NCBI GenBank assembly: GCA_938008575.1
Contig: CALLKB010000002.1
Location: 1-21,519, forward strand
Direction of reading: 5' to 3'
Length of the DNA: 21,519 nucleotides
DNA from: an uncultured Cytophagaceae bacterium
Lineage (GTDB): Bacteria > Bacteroidota > Bacteroidia > Cytophagales > Spirosomataceae
Shown: positions 12,961-20,422 of the stretch, piece after piece
Numbering within the stretch: position 1 is the stretch's first letter
Layout of the letters: every line of letters starts with the position of its first letter
Position numbers and translations under genes: made by a program
Notes under the pieces: generated by a model
What the model saw: only the letters and a program-made list of their open reading frames with translations
What the model was told of the DNA's origin: nothing
The model's database searches: none

Positions 12961-15786
12961 TTAATGGGCCTCCAACCAGTTCATACCAACGCCAATGCCC
13001 GTCTCAATCTTCACGCCTAAATCCAAGGCCTGACACATAATTTCATCAATGTGCGTACGAAGGTAATCAATTTCTGAAACATGCGCATCAAAAACCAATT
13101 CATCATGTACCGTCAAAATCATGCGTGATTTAAGATTTTCCCGTTCAATAAACGCCTGAATCTGAATCATGGCCACTTTAATCATATCGGCCGCAGAACC
13201 TTGAATCGGTGCATTGATCGCATTTCGCTCAGCAAAACTACGCTCATTCATATTGGATGACAAAATATCACGCAAATACCGACGGCGACCCAAGACCGTT
13301 TCCACATAACCCAACTCGCGAGCTTGTGTAATTGTCGTGTCCATAAAGGCTTTGACACCCGGAAACTCCACAAAATATTGGTCAATGATTTCCTTCGCTT
13401 CGGTCCGAGAAATCCCTAAAGATCCCGCCAAACCAAAAGCAGATTGACCATAAATAATCCCAAAATTGACCGCTTTAGCTCTTCTACGTAATTCAGATGT
13501 CACTTCATCTAAGCTTACTTTAAATACCTTGGCTGCCGTGGCTTTATGCACGTCAATTCCCTGGTTAAAAGCATTCAACATCGCTTCATCTTTGGCAAAA
13601 GCAGCCATAATCCGTAACTCGATTTGAGAATAATCGGCCGATAAAATCTGAAAATCAGCATTGCGAGGAATGAATGCCTTTCGAATCTCCCGACCTCGCG
13701 GTGTACGAATTGGGATATTTTGCAAGTTGGGATCCTTCGAAGACAAACGTCCCGTTGCCGTTACCGCCTGCATGAAGGAGGTATGTATACGACCTGTTTT
13801 CGGCGAAATCAATTGAGGTAAGGCATCGACATAGGTCGACTTCAATTTCTGCAATTCTCTAAAGTCCAAAATCAAACGCGCAATTTCATGCTCTGCTTCC
13901 AATTTGGATAAAATCTCCTCCCCTGTCTGGTATTGGCCTGTTTTCGTTTTCTTTGCTTTGGGATCTAATTTCAATTTTTCAAATAGGATCTCACCCAATT
14001 GCTTGGGAGATGCGACATTAAATTCCTGCCCCGCTACTTCAAAGATTTTTTGTTGGACCTCGCGCGAATCCGTTTCCAAGGTCTTCGACATCTCTTGTAA
14101 AAATGCTACATCCAAATTAACCCCCTCACATTCAATCTTCGATAAGACGCGAGCCAAAGGCAATTCTACCTCGTTCAATAATTCGATCGCTTTGGGATTC
14201 TTGCTTAATTGCTCATCCAAGAAAGGTTTTAATTGCAAGGTAATATCTGCATCTTCCGCTGCATATTCTTTGATATCCTCCAAAGCAACATCGCGCATAT
14301 TGCCTTGCTTGGCTCCTTTTTTGCCGATCAAGGTCTCAATAGACAAAGGTTCATAGCTCAAATAGGCCATGGACAAAGCGTCCATGTTGTGGCGCTTTTC
14401 CGGTTCGATAAGGTAATGAGCCAGCATGGTATCATAGGTTGCACCTTTGATTTCCACACCATAATTGGCCAACACACTCATATCGTATTTGATATTCTGC
14501 GCAACTTTTTGAATAGCCTCGTTCGCAAACAATTCCTTGAATAAATCCACTTGCGTTTGCGCCTCCGCCTGATTTTCCGGGAATGGCACATAAAAAGCTT
14601 CACCTTTTCGGTAGGCAAATGACATCCCAACGAGTTCAGCCTCAACCGCCGTTAAACTGGTGGTTTCCGTATCAAAACAGAAGGAATCTTGTCGGCCTAA
14701 AAATCCAATCAAAGATTTGATCGCTGCTTCCCCTTGCACCAAATGGTATTGGTGGGCTGTATTTGCCAAATTACTGAAATGCGACACCTTTTCTTCTTCC
14801 TCCTCGGCCATCATGAAATCAGCTGGAGCAGCTGCAGGCGAACCAAACATATCCATTTGATTAGCAGCCACTTTGGGGCTTGCTTTGGCTTTCGGAGCAG
14901 CAGGCTCAGGGTCTTCGCCCAAGATTCTGCGACGTAAGGTTCTAAATTCTAATTCGTCCAATAAAGGTTCCAATAAATCCTTCTTGGGTGCGGTAATAAC
15001 TAATTTATCTTCTTCGTATTCAATGGGCACTTCACACAAGATGGTTGCCAAATGACGCGATAACATGCCTTGCTCTTGGAAATTCTCCAAGTTTTCACGC
15101 AGCTTACCTTTTAATTTATCCGTATTTTGGAACAGGTTCTCCATGGAACCATATTCCTCAATGAGTTTCTGAGCCGTCTTCTCTCCAACTCCCGGAACCC
15201 CAGGAATATTGTCCACAGCATCACCCATAAGCCCCAACATATCTATAACTTGGTCAACGTTTTGGATGTTCCATTTGGCACAGACCTCTTTGGGACCTAA
15301 AATCTCCACGCCCTTGCCCATAAAAGCAGGCTTGTACATTTTGATTCGCTCCTCTACTAATTGGCCATAATCCTTGTCGGGCGTCATCATATACACCTCA
15401 ATATCCGGATTCGCACGCACGGCTTTTTTGGCAATTGTCCCAATGATGTCATCGGCTTCATAGCCATCCAAAATCAAAATAGGGATATCCATCGCCTCCA
15501 CTAATTTCTTCACATAGGGAATGGCAACGGTGATATCTTCCGGTTGTTCCTGCCGCTGAGCCTTATAAGGCGTATATTCGACGTGACGGAATGTAGGTGC
15601 CGAAGTATCAAAGGCAACCCCCAAGTAATCAGGCTTTTCCTTTTGAATGACTTCCAAAATGGTGTTTGTGAAACCAAAAACGGCACTTGTATTTAAGCCT
15701 TTTGATGAAATCCGGGGTGTTTTAGCGAACGCAAAATGGGCACGATAAATCAGCGCCATGGCATCAAAAAGGAATAATTTTTTCAT
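12961..15786 (-). CDS. polA: DNA polymerase I
   Basis: A 941-residue full-length Pol I that fills gaps and removes RNA primers. Domains: 5'-3' flap nuclease (about 1-290), a proteolysis-prone linker (about 290-340), 3'-5' exonuclease (about 345-545) and polymerase (about 560-941). The proofreading site looks intact: FDTETTSL (near 370), YDTMLAHYLIEPEKRHNMD, and YAAEDADIT. Polymerase motifs are ILSADYSQIELR (A, near 715), RRRAKAVNFGIIYG (B) and LTVHDELVFD (C, near 892). The linker contains QMDMF at 310-314, a possible sliding-clamp-binding pentapeptide, followed by an acidic run. The gene is divergent from pdxH, with a TATCTTTG -7 element at 15831-15824. Confidence 0.97.
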   Translation of the reverse strand: MKKLFLFDAMALIYRAHFAFAKTPRISSKGLNTSAVFGFTNTILEVIQKEKPDYLGVAFDTSAPTFRHVEYTPYKAQRQEQPEDITVAIPYVKKLVEAMDIPILILDGYEADDIIGTIAKKAVRANPDIEVYMMTPDKDYGQLVEERIKMYKPAFMGKGVEILGPKEVCAKWNIQNVDQVIDMLGLMGDAVDNIPGVPGVGEKTAQKLIEEYGSMENLFQNTDKLKGKLRENLENFQEQGMLSRHLATILCEVPIEYEEDKLVITAPKKDLLEPLLDELEFRTLRRRILGEDPEPAAPKAKASPKVAANQMDMFGSPAAAPADFMMAEEEEEKVSHFSNLANTAHQYHLVQGEAAIKSLIGFLGRQDSFCFDTETTSLTAVEAELVGMSFAYRKGEAFYVPFPENQAEAQTQVDLFKELFANEAIQKVAQNIKYDMSVLANYGVEIKGATYDTMLAHYLIEPEKRHNMDALSMAYLSYEPLSIETLIGKKGAKQGNMRDVALEDIKEYAAEDADITLQLKPFLDEQLSKNPKAIELLNEVELPLARVLSKIECEGVNLDVAFLQEMSKTLETDSREVQQKIFEVAGQEFNVASPKQLGEILFEKLKLDPKAKKTKTGQYQTGEEILSKLEAEHEIARLILDFRELQKLKSTYVDALPQLISPKTGRIHTSFMQAVTATGRLSSKDPNLQNIPIRTPRGREIRKAFIPRNADFQILSADYSQIELRIMAAFAKDEAMLNAFNQGIDVHKATAAKVFKVSLDEVTSELRRRAKAVNFGIIYGQSAFGLAGSLGISRTEAKEIIDQYFVEFPGVKAFMDTTITQARELGYVETVLGRRRYLRDILSSNMNERSFAERNAINAPIQGSAADMIKVAMIQIQAFIERENLKSRMILTVHDELVFDAHVSEIDYLRTHIDEIMCQALDLGVKIETGIGVGMNWLEAH

Positions 15787-15796
15787 AGAAATTGAC

Positions 15797-15831
15797 TAAA
15801 TTTGAACGAGCAGAAAGCCCGCTCAAAGATA
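15797..15831. promoter_or_regulatory. Divergent polA/pdxH promoters
   Basis: In the 65-nt divergent gap, TAAATTTG (15797-15804, plus strand) and TATCTTTG (15831-15824, minus strand) both match TAnnTTTG. They lie 47 nt and 37 nt upstream of the pdxH and polA start codons. No clear -33 TTG was found. A short GAGC/GCTC inverted repeat (15808-15824) lies between them. Confidence 0.5.
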
Positions 15832-15851
15832 AGAAATAAAAATTCTGAATT

Positions 15852-16484
15852 ATGAATTTAGCCGCCCTTCGTGAGAATTATCAAAAAGGTGAACTTTTAG
15901 AAACTACGGTTGACAAGGACCCAATCCAACAATTTAAAATTTGGTTTCAGGAAGCATCAAATGCCAAAGTTCCTGAGCCGAATGCCATGTTTTTGAGCAC
16001 CGTTGGGCACGATAATAAACCGGCAGGGCGTATCGTCTTATTAAAACATGTCGATGAGGCTTTCTCCTTTTTCACGAATTACCATTCCCGTAAAGGGGCA
16101 GAATTAGCGCATCATGCGCAGGCGTCCCTTACATTCTTTTGGGGCGAATTAGAGCGTCAAGTACGCATCGAAGGCCGTGTACATAAGATGTCGGAAGTCC
16201 TTTCCACGGAATATTTCCACCAACGTCCGCGCGAATCGCAGTTAGGCGCATGGGTTTCTGACCAAAGTTCCCGGGTAGAATCACGTGAATATTTGGAGCA
16301 ACGCTATGCGGAATTAGCCAAAGAATACGAGGGCAAAGAAATCCCAAAACCTGCGCATTGGGGAGGATATGAATTAATTCCGGATTATTTCGAATTCTGG
16401 CAGGGGCGGCCGTCGCGATTACATGATCGGATTGTGTATGAAAAAACGGGCCAGAGCTGGGAGCGGTATCGGATAGCACCATAG
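15852..16484 (+). CDS. pdxH: Pyridoxamine 5'-phosphate oxidase
   Basis: A 210-residue FMN enzyme that makes pyridoxal 5'-phosphate from pyridoxine or pyridoxamine 5'-phosphate. The length is typical. FMN and substrate motifs are GRIVLLKHVDEAFSFFTNYHSRKG (near 58-81), RQVRIEGRVHKM, and the C-terminal WGGYELIPDYFEFWQG...RLHDR, whose RLHDR arginine and histidine contact the substrate. It is divergent from polA. A heptamer array of a different sequence (GTTAGAC) starts on the base after its TAG stop. Confidence 0.97.
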   Translation: MNLAALRENYQKGELLETTVDKDPIQQFKIWFQEASNAKVPEPNAMFLSTVGHDNKPAGRIVLLKHVDEAFSFFTNYHSRKGAELAHHAQASLTFFWGELERQVRIEGRVHKMSEVLSTEYFHQRPRESQLGAWVSDQSSRVESREYLEQRYAELAKEYEGKEIPKPAHWGGYELIPDYFEFWQGRPSRLHDRIVYEKTGQSWERYRIAP

Positions 16485-16526
16485 ATTGGACGTTAGACGT
16501 TAGACGTTGGACTTTAGACGTTTGAG
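16485..16526 (+). repeat. GTTAGAC heptamer array flush with pdxH stop
   Basis: Six 7-bp units start on the base after TAG: ATTGGAC, GTTAGAC, GTTAGAC, GTTGGAC, TTTAGAC, GTTTGAG. The sequence differs from the TAAGAGT arrays but period and placement are identical. Confidence 0.92.
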
Positions 16527-16538
16527 GTGACATCCCCC

Positions 16539-16699
16539 TACGGACTACGGACTCTTTCCCTCCGGACTAACCACTGACAACTGACCACTGATAACTCCCT
16601 CCGGACTCCGGACTAATCCCCTCCGGACTGACCACTGACCACATGCAACTGAACACCATTCGGACTCCGGACTTTTTCCCTCCGAACTAGCGCCTGACT
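16539..16699. repeat. Mosaic CTCCGGACT / CCACTGA heptamer block
   Basis: A run of short repeats: GGACTAC/GGACTCC units, TTTCCCTCCGGACTAACCAC, CCACTGA-CAACTGA-CCACTGA units, and degenerate copies near 16657-16690. It shares a roughly 40-bp segment (GGACTnTTTCCCTCCGGACT then nACnACTGA units; from 16549) with 8034-8074 and 17375-17415. Apart from this, the array at 16485-16526 and the promoter at 16753-16760, I see nothing else in 16485-16778. Confidence 0.8.
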
Positions 16700-16752
16700 A
16701 TTTTATCAGTTTTTAATTCTTTTTCCGAATTAGACTTCTTTGTTTTTGCACC

Positions 16753-16760
16753 TAAGTTTG
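16753..16760 (+). promoter_or_regulatory. TAnnTTTG -7 element for the toxin-antitoxin pair
   Basis: TAAGTTTG is a perfect match to the Bacteroidota -7 consensus, 18 nt before the antitoxin ATG. No convincing -33 TTG at the usual spacing was found. Confidence 0.5.
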
Positions 16761-16778
16761 TTTTCAAATAGACAGCTC

Positions 16779-16979
16779 ATGCAAAAGCCACAAAACTACC
16801 CGATCAGCGACCCAAACTTTGAGGCCTCGATTTTAGAAGATCCACAACTTTCGCCTATTCCTCGCTGGCATAAAACCCTTGTCGCCGAACGCCTCCGCGT
16901 ACGCAACGAATTCAACAATCCTGACATCCCTTGGGAAGAAGTTATTCAAAAACTCAAAAGCCAACATGACAATTTATAA
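16779..16979 (+). CDS. Antitoxin, addiction-module component family
   Basis: A 66-residue protein. The C-terminal half, IPRWHKTLVAERL...PDIPWEEVIQKL, matches the pattern of small addiction-module antitoxins (CHP02574/PF09720-like: a tryptophan, an ERL helix, then an IxWEEV helix). I chose the ATG at 16779; the in-frame TTG at 16740 precedes the TAAGTTTG promoter element. Its 3' end overlaps the toxin gene by 14 nt, the usual antitoxin-first coupled arrangement. It would bind and neutralise the toxin; no separate DNA-binding domain is evident. Confidence 0.75.
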   Translation: MQKPQNYPISDPNFEASILEDPQLSPIPRWHKTLVAERLRVRNEFNNPDIPWEEVIQKLKSQHDNL

Positions 16980-17253
16980 AATCGTCACGAATTCACACGT
17001 TTATGTTGAAATGAGTGAAAGCATAACTTGGTATAATAATCAAGTATCACTTTTAGGTACCTATTTTTTGAATCAGATCTCTCTATCATTGGAGCTCATA
17101 AGTCAATTTCCTCACTTGACCTATGTCCGCTATTCCCACAGTATCCGTTGTTGTATCATCCCTCGATTCCCCTTCATGATTCATTATCAAGTTGATAAAG
17201 CCAAACAAGCTATTTTGATCATTGCCATTCTGCATATGCGCAGAAGAACTTAG
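16966..17253 (+). CDS. RelE/ParE-family toxin
   Basis: A 95-residue basic protein with RelE/ParE-fold layout: an N-terminal strand, ESITWYNNQVSLLGTYFLNQISLSLELI (two helices with the WY and LG-x-x-F pattern), then IRCCIIPRFPFMIHYQVD and IIAILHMRRR, the beta-strand core with the conserved Arg-Phe-Pro and His-x-Arg-Arg elements. In this family the target is either mRNA on the ribosome or DNA gyrase; sequence alone does not decide. I chose the ATG at 16966, inside the antitoxin gene; a longer in-frame reading to 16879 overlaps the antitoxin and lacks family similarity. A heptamer array starts on the base after its stop. Confidence 0.78.
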   Translation: MTIYKIVTNSHVYVEMSESITWYNNQVSLLGTYFLNQISLSLELISQFPHLTYVRYSHSIRCCIIPRFPFMIHYQVDKAKQAILIIAILHMRRRT

Positions 17254-17497
17254 AGTAGAGGTAAGAGGTAAGAGGTAAGATTTAAGAGGGAAGAGGTAAG
17301 AAGTCCGGAGGTGCAATTCTTTAAGCCTTCCCTTCGGACTGACAACTGACCACTGCCCCCCTCCTTCGGACTTCGGACTATTTCCCTCCGGACTAACAAC
17401 TGACCACTGACCACTGCCCCCCCTTCGGACTCCGGACTATTTCCCTCCGGACTGACGACTAGTGACTAGTGACTTCCCCCCTCTTACCTCTTACCTC
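17254..17497. repeat. Mosaic heptamer repeat block between toxin and dnaE2 stops
   Basis: Seven 7-bp units in register start on the base after the toxin TAG (AGTAGAG, GTAAGAG, GTAAGAG, GTAAGAT, TTAAGAG, GGAAGAG, GTAAGAA; 17254-17302). Then come a 28-bp AGTCCGGAGGTG... segment (17302-17329, 25 of 28 identical to 7985-8012), ACTGACCACT and CTTCGGA/CTCCGGA units (17331-17456), and GACTAGTGACTAGTGACT (17457-17474). It ends with inverted CTTACCT x2 (17483-17496), which on the minus strand follow the dnaE2 stop after 5 nt. No gene is seen. Confidence 0.88.
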
Positions 17498-17501
17498 CCC
17501 C

Positions 17502-20420
17502 CTAATCCTCCCTCCTCGGATCCACCCGCCACCCGAGCTTCCTTAATTGCTGCACCCGCAAACTGCGATGCCCAAATTCCTCCATCACGACCCCCTGCAT
17601 CCAATACACCCCATTCCCCCGAAACGAATACTTCTTCAAATCCGCCGGAAAATGCACCGTATCAAAAAACTCACCACGCACATCCACAAAATAACCGAAA
17701 TACATGCGGTCGCCCGACTTCGTTCGCGTCGGCTTTAAGGTCACCAAATAACCCAAGATATCCCCGCGATCATACGCAAAATCAGCATTCAACAAGGTTT
17801 TTGGCAAGTCGGAAACCAAATCATACGGCGAGCACAACGGAAAGCCCAAGATCTCCCACTGATCAAAGGCATCCTCCGCAGGATCATGCAACAACTCCGG
17901 CAATACTCCCAAATCCGACACCTCATCCCCAAACAATTCCATCGCTACCACCGGCGCCACCTTCCCCTGAAAACGCGCATGCGCCTCCCAAAGCAAAGGC
18001 TTCTTCTCCACCCCCAAATACCGAAATGCCCCCACCCGAATCAACAAAATCGCCTGCTCCAATCCCAACGAAACCCGATGCACAAAATCCTCCCAAGACC
18101 GAAAAGGCCCACCCTGCCGCCGCGCTTCCAACAAATCCTGAATCACCCGCTTCTCCAATCCCTTCACATGCACCCAGCCCAACCAAATCACCGATCCCCG
18201 AATCGAAGTCAAATACTCACTCGCATTAATTTCCGGCGCCTCCACCTGTGCCCCACACCGCCGTGCCTCATGCACATAAAACTCCGTCCGATAAAATCCC
18301 CCAAAATTATTAATCACCGCCACCATAAACTCCAGCGGATAATAAGTCTTCAAGTACAAACTTTGGTAACTCTCCACCGCAAACGACGCCGAATGCGCCT
18401 TCGAAAACGAATAGCCCGAAAAACTCTCCATCTGACGCCACACCTCCCGCGCCACCACCTCCGCATAACCCTTCCCCGCACAATTCACAAAAAATGCCTC
18501 CCGAATCCGCTCAAACTCCCCGCGCGAACGCGATTTGCCCGACATCCCCCGGCGCAATACATCCGCCTCCGCCAAACTCAAACCCGCAAAATAATGCGCC
18601 ACCTTAATCACATCCTCCTGATACACCATCACCCCATACGTCTCCTTCATCAACTCCCCCATCAAAGGATGCACCGGCTCATACGAATCCGGCGCATGAA
18701 AACGCTCAATGTAAGCCTTCATCATCCCCGAGGACGCGACACCCGGTCGGATAATCGACGAAGCCGCCACCAAAGTCAAGTAATCCTGGCAGCGCAACTT
18801 CTTCAGCAACTGACGCATCGCCGGCGACTCAATGTAAAAACAACCCATCGTCTCATGCCGCATCAACTGCTTACGAATCCCCTCATCCTGCATAAAATCC
18901 TGCACCCGATGCACATCCACATCCACCCCCCGATTCGCACGAATGATATCCACCGACTCCTTAATATGTCCCAAACCTCGCTGCGACAAAATATCAAACT
19001 TCGCAAAACCAATCTCCTCCGCCACATACATATCAAACTGGCAAATCGGGAAGCCCTTGGGCATCGGTTCCAACGCCGTATACGCAAACAAAGGCTCCTC
19101 CGAAATCAAAATGCCGCCGGCATGAATGCTCAGGTAATTCGGGAAGTCCAACAATAAATTTCCATACTTCACAATCAAACCCTGTATCTCCGAACTCACT
19201 TCCCGCATCGCGGTAGCAGGGTCCAACCACGCATCAATTTCGGCTTTGGGCAATCCAAAAACCTTCGCCAATTCCCGGTAAATGGATTTATCGCGAAAGG
19301 TCACATACGTGGCCAGCAGGCAAACGTGCTTCGCCCCATAACGCTTAAAAATATAATCGATGATGTCATTACGCTCATCCCACGAAAAATCAATATCAAA
19401 ATCCGGCGGACTCGTCCGATGTGGATTAATGAATCGCTCAAAATACAAATCCAAGGCCACCGGATCCACATCCGTAATCCCCAAACAATAGGCCACAATC
19501 GAATTCGCCCCAGACCCTCGCCCCACATGAAAATACCCCCGCGAACGCGCATAACGGATAATATCCCAGGTAATCAGAAAATAGGCATCAAAATGCAATT
19601 CATGAATCACCTTCAGCTCCTTCTCCACCCGCGCCTTCGCCTCCCGGTCCGAACGGGGATACCGATAACGTAAACCTTCATGGGCCAATTTGGTCAACAA
19701 TGCCAAATCATCCTCCCGACTTGAGCCATACAATCGTCGGTTCTTTGGTAACTTAAAATCAAAACGAAAGGTGCAGTCGGCCAGCAACTGCTCAGCAGCA
19801 TCCAATAATCCAGGGTAATCCCGGCAAATCTCCCGCAACTCCTCCGGCGTGTACATCCGCTCATCTTCCTGCGCTTGCGCTTTGGGAGAGAGTTTACTCA
19901 ATAAGACATTTTGGTCAATCGCCCGCAACAAACGATGCATCGAAAAACCCTGCTTGTTCAAAAAAGTAACCGGTTGGCACCACACCATCCCATCCAAATC
20001 CTTCACATTCCACAAGGCCTTCAAATCGGTTCCACGAACACCCCAGCGCTCGTTTTTACCGAGGGTACGCAAAGTCTTTCGCCGACTAAACGGAAAAATG
20101 GTCCACACATCCTCCCATTCCGGGGGACGCTCCGGCCAGTCACCACCGGCCAATAAAACCTGGGAGGCAAAGGCATTAATCTGTGCCAAACCTGCGGGAT
20201 TCCGCGCCAAACACACATAGCCTTTGGCAAATTCCATCCCCACCACCGGCTTAATCCCCGCCTCCGTACAAGCTTGCACAAAATCAAAAACACCCGAAGT
20301 CCGATGAATATCAGTCAAAGCCAACACCTGAATACCCCGCGCAAGCGCCGCCTCCACCAGCTGCTCGGGCGAAAGCGTTCCATAACGCAGGCTATAATAC
20401 GAGTGACAATTCAGGTACAT
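17502..20420 (-). CDS. dnaE2: DnaE2-type error-prone DNA polymerase III alpha subunit
   Basis: A 972-residue C-family polymerase, shorter than replicative DnaE. Order: PHP domain (1 to about 200), palm/thumb/fingers (about 260-780), OB-fold (about 870-935). Catalytic aspartates are in PPDFDIDFS (near 343), after GRGSGANSIVAYCLGITDVDP (near 300). The PHP metal site is degenerate: the usual HxH is NCH (4-6) and the TDH motif is TDIH, so no PHP exonuclease is expected. Its ATG is 2 nt from the dinB stop, a translesion-synthesis pair. Base use is unlike its neighbours: the plus strand is strongly C-rich (for example 25 C to 9 G in 18061-18120). Replicative DnaE is unlikely given the length, degenerate PHP and partner. 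Confidence 0.9.
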   Translation of the reverse strand: MYLNCHSYYSLRYGTLSPEQLVEAALARGIQVLALTDIHRTSGVFDFVQACTEAGIKPVVGMEFAKGYVCLARNPAGLAQINAFASQVLLAGGDWPERPPEWEDVWTIFPFSRRKTLRTLGKNERWGVRGTDLKALWNVKDLDGMVWCQPVTFLNKQGFSMHRLLRAIDQNVLLSKLSPKAQAQEDERMYTPEELREICRDYPGLLDAAEQLLADCTFRFDFKLPKNRRLYGSSREDDLALLTKLAHEGLRYRYPRSDREAKARVEKELKVIHELHFDAYFLITWDIIRYARSRGYFHVGRGSGANSIVAYCLGITDVDPVALDLYFERFINPHRTSPPDFDIDFSWDERNDIIDYIFKRYGAKHVCLLATYVTFRDKSIYRELAKVFGLPKAEIDAWLDPATAMREVSSEIQGLIVKYGNLLLDFPNYLSIHAGGILISEEPLFAYTALEPMPKGFPICQFDMYVAEEIGFAKFDILSQRGLGHIKESVDIIRANRGVDVDVHRVQDFMQDEGIRKQLMRHETMGCFYIESPAMRQLLKKLRCQDYLTLVAASSIIRPGVASSGMMKAYIERFHAPDSYEPVHPLMGELMKETYGVMVYQEDVIKVAHYFAGLSLAEADVLRRGMSGKSRSRGEFERIREAFFVNCAGKGYAEVVAREVWRQMESFSGYSFSKAHSASFAVESYQSLYLKTYYPLEFMVAVINNFGGFYRTEFYVHEARRCGAQVEAPEINASEYLTSIRGSVIWLGWVHVKGLEKRVIQDLLEARRQGGPFRSWEDFVHRVSLGLEQAILLIRVGAFRYLGVEKKPLLWEAHARFQGKVAPVVAMELFGDEVSDLGVLPELLHDPAEDAFDQWEILGFPLCSPYDLVSDLPKTLLNADFAYDRGDILGYLVTLKPTRTKSGDRMYFGYFVDVRGEFFDTVHFPADLKKYSFRGNGVYWMQGVVMEEFGHRSLRVQQLRKLGWRVDPRRED

Positions 20421-20422
20421 GA

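Noticed and set aside
16692..16722. CTGA/TCAG stem followed by T residues as a terminator
   Set aside because: The stem is only 4 bp, and it is over 200 nt from the pdxH stop.
16879..16965. A longer toxin reading from 16879
   Set aside because: The extra residues overlap the antitoxin in another frame and show no RelE/ParE similarity. The ATG at 16966 gives the usual size and 14-nt overlap.
17462..18229. A 255-codon open frame on the plus strand
   Set aside because: It begins inside the repeat block and continues antisense to dnaE2. The product is mostly Pro, Ser, Thr and Asn with no domain pattern.
17886..19157. A 423-codon open frame on the plus strand
   Set aside because: It lies wholly antisense to dnaE2, whose domains are clear. 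Its product is dominated by His, Pro, Arg and Leu, as expected from the C-rich antisense strand.
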